Shown piece by piece: positions 1 through 7,401 of a stretch of 9,449 nucleotides of DNA; the stretch's first letter is position 1; each line of letters opens with the position of its first letter. Below the pieces are notes generated by a model. That model was not told where the DNA came from and searched no databases. It saw nothing but the letters and a program-made list of their open reading frames with translations. The DNA comes from Armatimonadota bacterium. GTDB taxonomy: Bacteria; Armatimonadota; Armatimonadia; Armatimonadales; Armatimonadaceae. The DNA lies in assembly GCA_014380985.1 (NCBI GenBank), contig JACMIU010000599.1, forward strand, positions 1 to 9,449, read 5' to 3'. Both the position numbers and the translations under genes were made by a program.

Positions 1-417
1 CCGCAAGCGAAATACGCCCGCTCGATTGATTTTCTGCGAACCGTGAAGGAAATCGAACCCACCATCTACACGAAGTCCGGCATCATGCTCGGCTTGGGCG
101 AAACCGAGGACGAAGTTATCGCCGTGCTAAACGATTGGAAGGATGCGGGCGTGGATGCCGTGACGATGGGGCAGTACCTCAAACCCGGCAAAGGCTACCT
201 TGACGTGGTGGAATATCTGCACCCGTCGCGCTTTGACCGCTACGCCGAGATTGCCCACGAAATCGGCTTCCTGTCGGTCGCTTCGGGCCCGTTCGTGCGC
301 TCGTCGTACAACGCGGCGGACTTTGGCGAAAAGTTTTTGCGCGGATCAGGCGCGGCGACGAACCGCCCGACGACGCCGGGGCTACGCCGCTTGGAACTGC
401 CGCTGGCGGTGGTTTAG
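1..417 (+). CDS. lipA: Lipoyl synthase LipA, C-terminal part (5' end outside window)
   Basis: Radical-SAM lipoyl synthase inserts two sulfurs into protein-bound octanoyl groups to make lipoyl cofactor for 2-oxoacid dehydrogenases and the glycine cleavage system, in the cytoplasm. Frame 1 is open from the first base and gives 138 residues before TAG. Seen directly: the LipA signature TKSGIMLGLGE (fragment residues 24-34), then a VTMGQYLKP strand, then SVASGPFVRSSY ending at residue 103. The RSSY motif near the C-terminus is a family hallmark, and its serine is known to ligate the auxiliary 4Fe-4S cluster. The N-terminal cluster motifs (CxxxCxxC) lie upstream of the window. The internal GTG at 43 is only an in-frame valine, not a start. 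After RSSY the protein has a tail of about 35 residues rich in G, T, R and P. The next gene starts 12 nt after the stop, so read-through transcription is likely. Confidence 0.95.
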   Translation, partial: PQAKYARSIDFLRTVKEIEPTIYTKSGIMLGLGETEDEVIAVLNDWKDAGVDAVTMGQYLKPGKGYLDVVEYLHPSRFDRYAEIAHEIGFLSVASGPFVRSSYNAADFGEKFLRGSGAATNRPTTPGLRRLELPLAVV

Positions 418-429
418 GCAACACCGCGA

Positions 430-1197
430 ATGAGCGACACCAAGCGTATCGCACAATTGGAAACCGCCGCTATTGTGGTCGGTTACACTATGAGCCGACT
501 GGACAAGCGGTATTTAACCCACTTTGGCTACGTTTCATGGACGGAAGCATTCACAAAGGCAGGAGTCGCCTTGAACGTCAAGTCCAGTAGTGTGAGCAAT
601 TTGCGTGACGAGTTCGATCCCTACATGGATAATCCGAGGCAGGGTTGGCATCAACGCCCCATGTACGCCAATCGGCAACGAGTGCTTGATGAAATGGCTT
701 CGGTCAGCGACGCCGCTCTTTTTGCGATAGTCGAAGATATTTTGAACGCACGACTCGCACCCGTTGCCGAAGCGTTGGAAACACTGGCGGTAGTCACCGG
801 CAGAACCGCGAACGCGGCGGAGCGTCTTTTGACCGGAAGGCGTGCCGAACGATTCTTCTTAGAAAATTGCACGCACATACTGGGCGTCCAACGTGCCGAT
901 ATTACCGATATGCGCGACGCCATGTGTGGGTATGACTTTGGTTTGCATAGCGATGTCGGACAAGCTATTGAAATCAAGGGAATCAAGGCGGCACGCGGCA
1001 AGATTCTTTTCACCGATAATGAGTGGCGCACCGCCGCGCTACGAGAAAACGCTTATCGTCTTATCGTGGTCGCTAACTTGCAAACAGAATTGCCTATAGC
1101 AAAAGTCTGGGCGAATCCGTACAGCACTATTCCTGCAACAATGCGTATCGAGACGCGCATTGTTGGCACTTGGGAGGCGCAGGTAGATCTATCTTGA
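430..1197 (+). CDS. DUF3883-domain protein, putative PD-(D/E)XK-type nuclease
   Basis: The protein is 255 aa, with no signal peptide or membrane segment. The C-terminal half (about residues 137-225) matches the DUF3883 pattern: GRRAERFF, then GYDF (167-170), then IEIKG with E181 and K183, then a FTDNEW segment (194-199) and a YRLIVVANL strand. D169...E181-x-K183 is the layout of a PD-(D/E)XK nuclease active site, and E198 sits where related Mrr-like enzymes carry a following conserved Q/E. The N-terminal 100 residues (with VKSSSVSNLRDEFDPY near 50-65) look like a helical domain, perhaps for DNA or target recognition; that is inference. DUF3883 domains occur in restriction and defence proteins, but no methyltransferase or partner is visible here. 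Hand counts give about 50% GC in three sampled 60-base rows, against about 68-70% in tamB, which suggests acquisition. No Shine-Dalgarno or promoter is obvious. It starts 12 nt after lipA, so it may be read from the lipA transcript. Family call fairly sure, function open. Confidence 0.8.
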   Translation: MSDTKRIAQLETAAIVVGYTMSRLDKRYLTHFGYVSWTEAFTKAGVALNVKSSSVSNLRDEFDPYMDNPRQGWHQRPMYANRQRVLDEMASVSDAALFAIVEDILNARLAPVAEALETLAVVTGRTANAAERLLTGRRAERFFLENCTHILGVQRADITDMRDAMCGYDFGLHSDVGQAIEIKGIKAARGKILFTDNEWRTAALRENAYRLIVVANLQTELPIAKVWANPYSTIPATMRIETRIVGTWEAQVDLS

Positions 1198-1255
1198 TTT
1201 TGACAAACCGGAGCGTATTCGCGTTGGTGGACGGGGTCAGAGGTCTGGCAAACCG

Positions 1256-1263
1256 GGTAAAAT
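1256..1263 (+). promoter_or_regulatory. Putative -10 promoter element of a leaderless transcript (xisH-like gene)
   Basis: GGTAAAAT (TAAAAT at 1258-1263) ends 8 nt before the ATG at 1272. A start site 7-8 nt after the -10 box falls essentially at the ATG, so the mRNA would have almost no leader. No Shine-Dalgarno lies before the ATG, and no good -35 was found at 16-18 nt. The same octamer pattern precedes tamB and the kinase gene. Confidence 0.5.
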
Positions 1264-1271
1264 AGAAACCG

Positions 1272-1694
1272 ATGGCTAAAGACATTTACCACGACACCGT
1301 GCGCCGCGCTTTGGAGGCGGACGGTTGGATAATCACCGAAGACCCGCTAAAACTTCAGCTCGGCGAGCAGAGCGTTTACGTTGACCTCGGCACGGAAGCC
1401 CTGATGGAAGCCGAAGGCACCGGGCGCAAAATCGCTGTGGCAGTCAGGAGTTTTTTGTCACCGTCGCCTGTTGAGGATGTACAGCGAACCATCGGTCGGT
1501 ACGTTTTATGCCCACCTTTGCTGAAAGAACAACATAGCGGTATGTCGCTCTATAATGCTTTGCAAGAAGCCGCCTACAAGCGCGTGTTCGAGTCGCGGGA
1601 CGGACAAAAACGCGAAGGATCGTCGCCGTTATCGGGTTTCACGTTCGCCCATATTGAGGGCGAACGCAAGCACACGCCGTTCGCGCTGGCGTAA
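1272..1694 (+). CDS. xisH: XisH-family protein, probably inactive and C-terminally altered
   Basis: The protein is 140 aa. XisH was named as a controlling factor for excision of the fdxN element in heterocystous cyanobacteria, acts with XisI, and belongs to the PD-(D/E)XK fold superfamily. Residues 2-112 match the family well: AKDIYHDTVRRAL, DGWIITEDPL (17-26), VYVDLG (35-40, with D38), KIAV, SFLSPSPVEDVQRTIGRYVL and AAYKRVFESRDGQ. Two features point to decay. The usual EIK/EVK catalytic pair is replaced by A57-V-R59 (codons GCA and AGG, each one base from GAA and AAG). After residue 112 the expected final strand and W-I ending is replaced by about 28 unrelated residues (KREGSSPL onward). The xisI gene that normally follows at once is missing, and tamB begins 67 nt downstream. 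The ORF itself is unbroken, so an expressed but non-catalytic protein is possible. Family call sure, decay inferred. Confidence 0.8.
   Translation: MAKDIYHDTVRRALEADGWIITEDPLKLQLGEQSVYVDLGTEALMEAEGTGRKIAVAVRSFLSPSPVEDVQRTIGRYVLCPPLLKEQHSGMSLYNALQEAAYKRVFESRDGQKREGSSPLSGFTFAHIEGERKHTPFALA
1643..1667. repeat. Perfect 9-bp inverted repeat with 7-nt loop
   Basis: CGTTCGCCC (1643-1651) and GGGCGAACG (1659-1667) are exact reverse complements around the loop ATATTGA. It lies inside the 3' part of the xisH-like ORF that no longer matches the family. There is no following T run, so it is not a typical Rho-independent terminator. It could be an operator, a recombination scar or an RNA hairpin. Confidence 0.6.
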
Positions 1695-1744
1695 GGCAAG
1701 TCACGCGCACGCGCCCCGGCGACGTTTCCCCCACAGCAAAACAC

Positions 1745-1752
1745 GGTATAAC
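1745..1752 (+). promoter_or_regulatory. Putative -10 promoter element for tamB (leaderless)
   Basis: GGTATAAC (TATAAC at 1747-1752) ends 9 nt before the ATG at 1762. The 9 nt between contain no Shine-Dalgarno. No convincing -35 was found at the usual spacing. It supports 1762 as the tamB start and suggests transcription begins at or just before the ATG. Confidence 0.5.
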
Positions 1753-1761
1753 AAAAGTCAG

Positions 1762-4700
1762 ATGAAACGTCCCCGCAAGCCCCGCAAGCCCGCGCATCTG
1801 TCCGTGATGCAACGCCTCGCTTGCGTCGTGGTAGTCGCCGCGCCGCCGCTCGTGCTTCTGGGGCGAATCGGCTTCGGTCTGCTCGATTACTTCGATGCGA
1901 TTCTGGCACAGTCCGCGCCGCTTGCGTCCGCGTTCGCGTCGGCGTCGGTCGGGCGCGAGGTACGAATCGAACGCCTGTCCCCGTTTCTGTCCACCCGCGA
2001 ACTGTGGAACTACTACCGGCGCGTCGGCACGCTCGGTACGATTCCCATAGTCGCCGACAATATCACGATTGCGAACGGCGCGAAGTACGAAACCTCCGGC
2101 GAACTCGCGTTTATACGGCAGGTTCGCGCCGATGTGTCGGTTCCCGCCCTTCTTTCCGGGCGCGAAAACGCGGCGATTACCCGAATCGAAATCCGCTCGC
2201 CGCGCCTTCTTTTGGTGCGCCGGGTGGACGGCTCGCTCAACGTGCAAGAACTCGTGAAGGAGGACGCGAAATCCGGCGGCAAGCCGTTCCTGACCACGAT
2301 TGATTTACAGGACGCGGCGATTCGCCTCGTAGACCGGGCGACCCCGCTTCGCGGCGAGCAGGTGAACGTGCTGTACCCGGTCAATGCGACGGCGATCTTG
2401 GGCGCGTCGCGGCTCGCTTTTGACGCCGCGCTGACCCCGAAAGCAGGAACCGTGACCGCGAAGCGTTTGCGCGGCGCGGTTCGCCTTTCCGGCACGGTCG
2501 CGCAGGGGCGACCCGGTTCGCGCCCCGACGCCGCGCTTCCGACCGACCCGGCGTACACCCTGCGCGTCGCCCTCCCCGACGCCGAGATTCCGTATTTCGT
2601 GGCGTACCTGTTCGGCAGGGTTCCCAATGTCCGCCTCGACGACGGACGCGCCGAAGCACTATCGGCGACGCTTGTTTCGGCAAACGTGGCGCAAACCCGT
2701 GCGGCGGACGCCGTGAAGAAGCGCAACCCGAAGGCGAAGGGGGCGGAACCGCCCGCGCCGTCGGTGCTACTATCCACCAAATTGCGCGGCGTCGGCGGGC
2801 GTGTCGAGGGCTTGCCAACCGATTTACAGGGCTTCGGCGGGGACGTGCGCTTCGTCAGCGAGGGCGATCTGGTCTCGTTCGACTTAGCGGGAAGCGTTTT
2901 CGCCGCGCCCTTGTCCCTGCGCGGCACGGTCTGGAACGTGACGAAGCCCGCGCCAAACCTCGCCGTGCGCTTCGACGCCCCGACCATCCCCCTGTCGCGG
3001 ATGCTAACGGCGTTCAAAACGACTTTGCCTCCCGGCATCACGCTAAGCGGGAACGCCGGGGCAAGCGGCTTCATAACCGGCACGTCCGAGAACCTGTCCG
3101 GCACGGCGGATGTTTTCGTGCCGCAAGCCACGTGGCAAAACAAAGCCACGGTACGAAATATCGCCGCCCGGTTGACCGTCGCGGGGGGCGTTCTGCAAGC
3201 GCGGCAAGTCACCGCGCAAAGTGACCTCAGCGGCGCACTTTCCGGGAGCGGGAGCGTTCGCTTCGGCGAAATTGTCTCCGGCAAGAACGGTGACACGTTA
3301 CAACTTCTTCCCGCCAATCGAATCGCCGCCGACTTTAGCGTCGCCGCCAGCCGCGTGTCGCTTCCCCGCGCCGCCACGCTTGCGGGGAATGCCGCTCCTG
3401 CGAACCTGCGACTAACCGGCACGGCGAATGTCGCCGCGACCGGAGGCTTGCGCGGCGGCAAACTGTTCCTCACGGCGGACACGCAAACGCAGGGCTTGAC
3501 CGTGGGCGGCATCCCGTTCACCGTAGCGCAAGCCCGTGTACTCGTCCGCGATAATGCCGTGGTCGTGCCGCAAATCGCGCTCCAATCGCCGGGAATCGGT
3601 TCGCTGATTGTGGCGGGCGACTCGTCCCTGAGCGGTTCCGCGCCCCTGTCGCTTCGCTTCGCCGCGAACGCTCTGGATGTCGGCAAACTCGCCGGTGCGC
3701 TCGGCGTCCGAAACGTCGGCGGTGTTCTGAACGCCACCGGCATGGTCGGCGGGACGCTCGAAAACCCGCGCCTCACGCTGACGCGGTTTGCCGTTTTGAA
3801 TCCGCGCTACGACAAGTACCGGCTCCAGTCTGTGACCGGCGCGAACATCGTAGCGACGAAAAGCGGTGTAACGATTCCCGCCACGTCGCCCGTGGTCGCC
3901 CGCCGCCTTCCCGCGCTGGTCACGGTGTCGGGACGCATCACTGATTTTCTGCCCGCCACGGCAAACGCGAAACGGGGGGCGCAAACTCGTTTGCGCCCGC
4001 GGCTTGCCCTCGAAGCCACCGTGACCGACGTAGACTATTCTACTGTCGCCCCGTTCCTGCCGCCCCCCGAACCCGGCTCGTCGCCGCTCGCCGGAACTTT
4101 GACGTTCGCTCGCGCTTCCATCACCGGGTTTGCCGACGCGCCCCGTGTCGCCGGACTCGCGCAAGTGCGCCGCGTGATCGTTGCCGATTACCCGATTGAA
4201 TCCGCCTCCGCGCAGTTTGTCTACGATGCCGGCGCGGTTCGCGTCCCGTCGCTACTGATTACGTCCAGCGCGGGAAGCGTCACCGCGCAAGGCACGGTCT
4301 CGCGTTCCGGCGAAGTGACCGGCTCGTTCCTCGCGCCCGCGATTGACCTGTCGCGCCTGTCGTACCTGACGCAGGACACCGCTTCGCTGTCCGGTGTCGC
4401 TCGTGTGCGCGGCACGTTCAGCGGAACCCGCGACCGTCCCGTCGTCACCGCGAGTTTGGACGCGCCCGAAATCGCCGTCGCCGGAACCACGATTAACAAT
4501 CTTGAGGCGACCAACATCCGCTATATCGCCAACCTGTCGCAGAATGTCCAGCGCGTCGAAATACCCCGCGTGTCGCTTCAGCAAGCCGGGGGAACCGGCT
4601 TGCTTCTCGAAAACGGGCAATACGACTTCAAGCGCAAAACATTCGGCGGAACCGTGGAACTGCGTTCGGGAAGCGTGGGCGATTTTCTGGCGAATCTGCG

Positions 4701-7395
4701 CCGGTCGCCGTTCGCGCAAACCCCGAACGGCAAAAGCGTTCTCGGCGCGATACGCGGGTTGCCGTCGCCGCTCGATGGCGCGTTTCCGGGAGCACGCACC
4801 GATGCTTCCGGCAAAACCGTGCGAACCAACCGCGTGACCGTGGCGGGAATCGCCGGGGAAAAAGGAGTCGGCAACTACCGGGTTTCTGGCGAAGTGTACG
4901 CGCAAAACCTTCGTGCCGGACGCTACGGCGCGGAAACCCTGCTAATATCGCTCGGCAGGGGCGGGAACGCACAGGTTCCGTTCGGACAGCCCAACTTGAG
5001 CGTGGACGCGCAGGGAACCAACATTTCCATTGACGGCAGAATCCCCTCGAATCTGACCCTGAAGGGCTCGCTGGTCGGCGAAACCGCTACCGTGACCGAA
5101 CTCACTCTTGCCAACCGCGTTATCGCCATCACCGACGAAGAAGCGAAAATCCGCGATGCCGCCATTGTCGCGCTGACCCGCGTTTCCGAAGCACTGACAC
5201 CGGGAACCGGAAGCGTCGTTGTCGCCGCCCCGAATGCCGAAAGCGGAACCGCGCCGAAAACGTACTTCGCCCGCCTCACGGCGTCCGGCACGGCGGGCTT
5301 GGGCGATGGGGGGCGAATCAACGCGCAGGTGGACGCAAACGCCGTGGATTTCGATTTGTTGCGCCCGTTCGTGCCGACCCTGCCGCTCGAAGGCACGTTT
5401 GACGTGACCGCGTTCGCCACCGGCTTGACGCGAACGCCCGAACTGCAAGCGTCGGTCGGGGCGCAGGATGTCGCCGTCGTGCCGCGCACCCCGGCGGGGC
5501 AGGTCGAAGGGCAACCAACCGGCGAAACCGTGGTTCCCGCGACACCGGAGCGCGTCGGCTTCAACGCCGTCGCCCGCGTCCGCTCGGAGGAAGGCGGCAA
5601 GCGGTTTCTCGAACTGAGCAGTGTGCAACTGACGCGGCGCGGCGGCGGGCAACTGTTCGCCGACGCGAAACTGCCGTTCTCCTACGATTCGCCGTACATT
5701 CTGCCGAACGAACCGATTGCCGCGACGCTGACGTTCCCCGATTTTCCGCTCGAAACGCTCAATGCCGTGACCGCAACGGACACCGACACGCAGAAAAAAG
5801 GCAAGAGGCAGAAAAAGGACGAGGCGACCGGACTACGCTTTTTCGGCGGCGACATCAAAGGGCAGGTGACGCTTGCGGGAACCCTGCGCGAACCCGATTT
5901 AAGCGGCGGCATCACGCTCACGGATGGCTCGTTCTCGCTTCCGAAAGTCGGCGGGCGCGAAACGTTCAACCGCATCAAGGACTGGGACGCGCAAATCGCG
6001 CTGGCGGGTTCGCGGGTCAACGTGGATTCCACGATTGCGCTGGCGAAGCCCGACGGAACCGGCGACAACGGCAAACTCACCGTGTCCGGCGAAGCCGTGG
6101 TACAGGAACTCGAAACCGCACTGGATTCGCTTGGTCGCCTCGGTCGACCCGCACCTGTAGCAAATGGGGCAAAGCCCGCCGGTTCGGGAACGACCATCAG
6201 CCGCCTTTCGGCAACGTTCGACGCCGTGCAGATTAGCGAGGAAAACCTGCTGTACTTGATTCCCGATGCGAAACTAACCCCTGCCCAGCAACGCGCCCGC
6301 AAGCCCGCCAACGAACAGTTCCGCGCCCAAATCGTCGGCACACTGAACGCATCCGGCAATATCGCCGCGCCGCTTATCGCCACCCCCGCCGGACAGCCGC
6401 TTGTCGTGACCAAAACACGCATCGTGCCGCCCGGCACCGCGAGCAGTAACGACCAGCCCACCGTTCCGGTGGACAGCGGGCCCCGGTTCAATATCGAGAT
6501 TGACGCGCCGGGAAAAAACAATATCTCGATTCCGCTCGTGGCATCGGTAGATGTTTCGGGGAGCGCGACCATCACCGGCAACGCCGGACGCCCCGCTGTG
6601 CGCGGTCGGTTCGTCACCGAGGGCGGCGTGTTGCAATACTACATCGGGCGATTCACCGTGGACAAAGGCGGCGCGGCGACCCTTAATTTCGTCGCTGACC
6701 GGGGCGACGTGACGTTCGATAACGTGGTCGCCCGCACCACGGCGTACCTGCGCCCCGGCGCGTCGCTGTCGGGCGTGACACAAAGGCGGGGCGAGCCTCC
6801 CATCGCGGCGTCGCAACCGGGCTTGGACGGCGCGGGAACCCGCTACAAAATCACTGCCCGCTTGGACACCAAACTTTTTTTCGGCGTCGGTGAGGAAGAT
6901 CGCAACGGTTCGTTCAAACTCAACATGACGTCCGACCCCGCGCTTGCCCCGGCACAGATTTACGCCTTGCTCGTGCCGCAAGCGACTTTGGCGGACGCGG
7001 CATCGGGCGACCTGACGAAAGCCGGGCGCGAACTACTGACCACCGCACTACAGCAATCCGTCTTGCCGGGACTGTTCGCGCCGCTGGAGCAAGGACTTGC
7101 TAACACGTTCGGGTTAGAGCAGTTCTCGCTCGACTATTCGCCGAGCTCGCCGCTCAACATCACGCTCCTAAAACGCCTGCCCGACCCCCTGCAACGGTTC
7201 GTGGTGCAGTACACGCGCTCCCTACAAACCAACAGCCGCACCAACACCCAGCCGCCGTACACGGTCGGGCTTTTGTACGAACTGTACGAACTGCGCACCA
7301 AGCCGGGGCAACCGATCCCGCGCCTCCAGTTCGGCTTCTTCACCGACGAACAACGCACGTTCTCCGGCAGTCTGCGAGCGACGATTTTATACTAA
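1762..7395 (+). CDS. tamB: TamB-family (DUF490) translocation/assembly or lipid-transfer envelope protein
   Basis: The protein is 1877 aa. TamB proteins are AsmA-like bridges anchored in the inner membrane, spanning the periplasm as a long hydrophobic beta groove; they are linked to outer-membrane protein assembly with TamA and to phospholipid transport. Seen: a basic N-terminus, one membrane anchor at about 17-36 (CVVVVAAPPLVLLG), an AsmA-like start (GREVRIERLSPF...), then repeated beta motifs of the type GTxxxPxhxG, near residues 437, 661, 776, 882, 1371 and 1603. The C-terminal DUF490/TamB domain (about 1500-1877) includes FNIEIDAPGKNN near 1575, ITGNAGRPAVRGRF, GVLQYYIGRFTVDKG and a terminal ATILY. 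Lysine-rich linkers lie near 317-335 and 1337-1360. Start 1762 is chosen because homology begins with this anchor and a TATAAC box precedes it; M16 (1807) is an alternative. No TamA/BamA gene lies in the window. It is somewhat longer than E. coli TamB (about 1260 aa), as is common in other phyla. Confidence 0.92.
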   Translation: MKRPRKPRKPAHLSVMQRLACVVVVAAPPLVLLGRIGFGLLDYFDAILAQSAPLASAFASASVGREVRIERLSPFLSTRELWNYYRRVGTLGTIPIVADNITIANGAKYETSGELAFIRQVRADVSVPALLSGRENAAITRIEIRSPRLLLVRRVDGSLNVQELVKEDAKSGGKPFLTTIDLQDAAIRLVDRATPLRGEQVNVLYPVNATAILGASRLAFDAALTPKAGTVTAKRLRGAVRLSGTVAQGRPGSRPDAALPTDPAYTLRVALPDAEIPYFVAYLFGRVPNVRLDDGRAEALSATLVSANVAQTRAADAVKKRNPKAKGAEPPAPSVLLSTKLRGVGGRVEGLPTDLQGFGGDVRFVSEGDLVSFDLAGSVFAAPLSLRGTVWNVTKPAPNLAVRFDAPTIPLSRMLTAFKTTLPPGITLSGNAGASGFITGTSENLSGTADVFVPQATWQNKATVRNIAARLTVAGGVLQARQVTAQSDLSGALSGSGSVRFGEIVSGKNGDTLQLLPANRIAADFSVAASRVSLPRAATLAGNAAPANLRLTGTANVAATGGLRGGKLFLTADTQTQGLTVGGIPFTVAQARVLVRDNAVVVPQIALQSPGIGSLIVAGDSSLSGSAPLSLRFAANALDVGKLAGALGVRNVGGVLNATGMVGGTLENPRLTLTRFAVLNPRYDKYRLQSVTGANIVATKSGVTIPATSPVVARRLPALVTVSGRITDFLPATANAKRGAQTRLRPRLALEATVTDVDYSTVAPFLPPPEPGSSPLAGTLTFARASITGFADAPRVAGLAQVRRVIVADYPIESASAQFVYDAGAVRVPSLLITSSAGSVTAQGTVSRSGEVTGSFLAPAIDLSRLSYLTQDTASLSGVARVRGTFSGTRDRPVVTASLDAPEIAVAGTTINNLEATNIRYIANLSQNVQRVEIPRVSLQQAGGTGLLLENGQYDFKRKTFGGTVELRSGSVGDFLANLRRSPFAQTPNGKSVLGAIRGLPSPLDGAFPGARTDASGKTVRTNRVTVAGIAGEKGVGNYRVSGEVYAQNLRAGRYGAETLLISLGRGGNAQVPFGQPNLSVDAQGTNISIDGRIPSNLTLKGSLVGETATVTELTLANRVIAITDEEAKIRDAAIVALTRVSEALTPGTGSVVVAAPNAESGTAPKTYFARLTASGTAGLGDGGRINAQVDANAVDFDLLRPFVPTLPLEGTFDVTAFATGLTRTPELQASVGAQDVAVVPRTPAGQVEGQPTGETVVPATPERVGFNAVARVRSEEGGKRFLELSSVQLTRRGGGQLFADAKLPFSYDSPYILPNEPIAATLTFPDFPLETLNAVTATDTDTQKKGKRQKKDEATGLRFFGGDIKGQVTLAGTLREPDLSGGITLTDGSFSLPKVGGRETFNRIKDWDAQIALAGSRVNVDSTIALAKPDGTGDNGKLTVSGEAVVQELETALDSLGRLGRPAPVANGAKPAGSGTTISRLSATFDAVQISEENLLYLIPDAKLTPAQQRARKPANEQFRAQIVGTLNASGNIAAPLIATPAGQPLVVTKTRIVPPGTASSNDQPTVPVDSGPRFNIEIDAPGKNNISIPLVASVDVSGSATITGNAGRPAVRGRFVTEGGVLQYYIGRFTVDKGGAATLNFVADRGDVTFDNVVARTTAYLRPGASLSGVTQRRGEPPIAASQPGLDGAGTRYKITARLDTKLFFGVGEEDRNGSFKLNMTSDPALAPAQIYALLVPQATLADAASGDLTKAGRELLTTALQQSVLPGLFAPLEQGLANTFGLEQFSLDYSPSSPLNITLLKRLPDPLQRFVVQYTRSLQTNSRTNTQPPYTVGLLYELYELRTKPGQPIPRLQFGFFTDEQRTFSGSLRATILY

Positions 7396-7401
7396 TGGCT
7401 T

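Noticed and set aside
1200..1205. TTGACA just after the DUF3883 stop, as a -35 box
   Set aside because: No -10 lies 15-19 nt downstream; the nearest good -10 (1258) is 52 nt away.
1643..1667. Palindrome as a Rho-independent terminator
   Set aside because: No T run follows and it lies inside an open frame before the stop codon.
415..1704. AGGCAA shortly after the lipA stop (417-422) and after the xisH-like stop as insertion-boundary direct repeats
   Set aside because: Only six matching bases, not extended on either side; easily chance.
1555..1761. Upstream extension of the tamB frame
   Set aside because: It overlaps the xisH-like gene in another frame, is arginine-rich without homology, and lies before the TATAAC box and the membrane anchor.
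1770..1796. Nine-base tandem repeat at the tamB 5' end (CCCCGCAAG twice)
   Set aside because: It is in frame and simply encodes PRKPRK, a basic N-terminus before the membrane anchor; no frameshift potential.
2013..3776. 587-aa open frame on the minus strand within tamB
   Set aside because: The composition is R/S/A/T-rich with no recognisable domain. It is a high-GC shadow of the well-supported tamB frame.
5682..6617. 311-aa open frame on the minus strand within tamB
   Set aside because: It has no domain or start signals, and the plus-strand frame here is clear TamB sequence.
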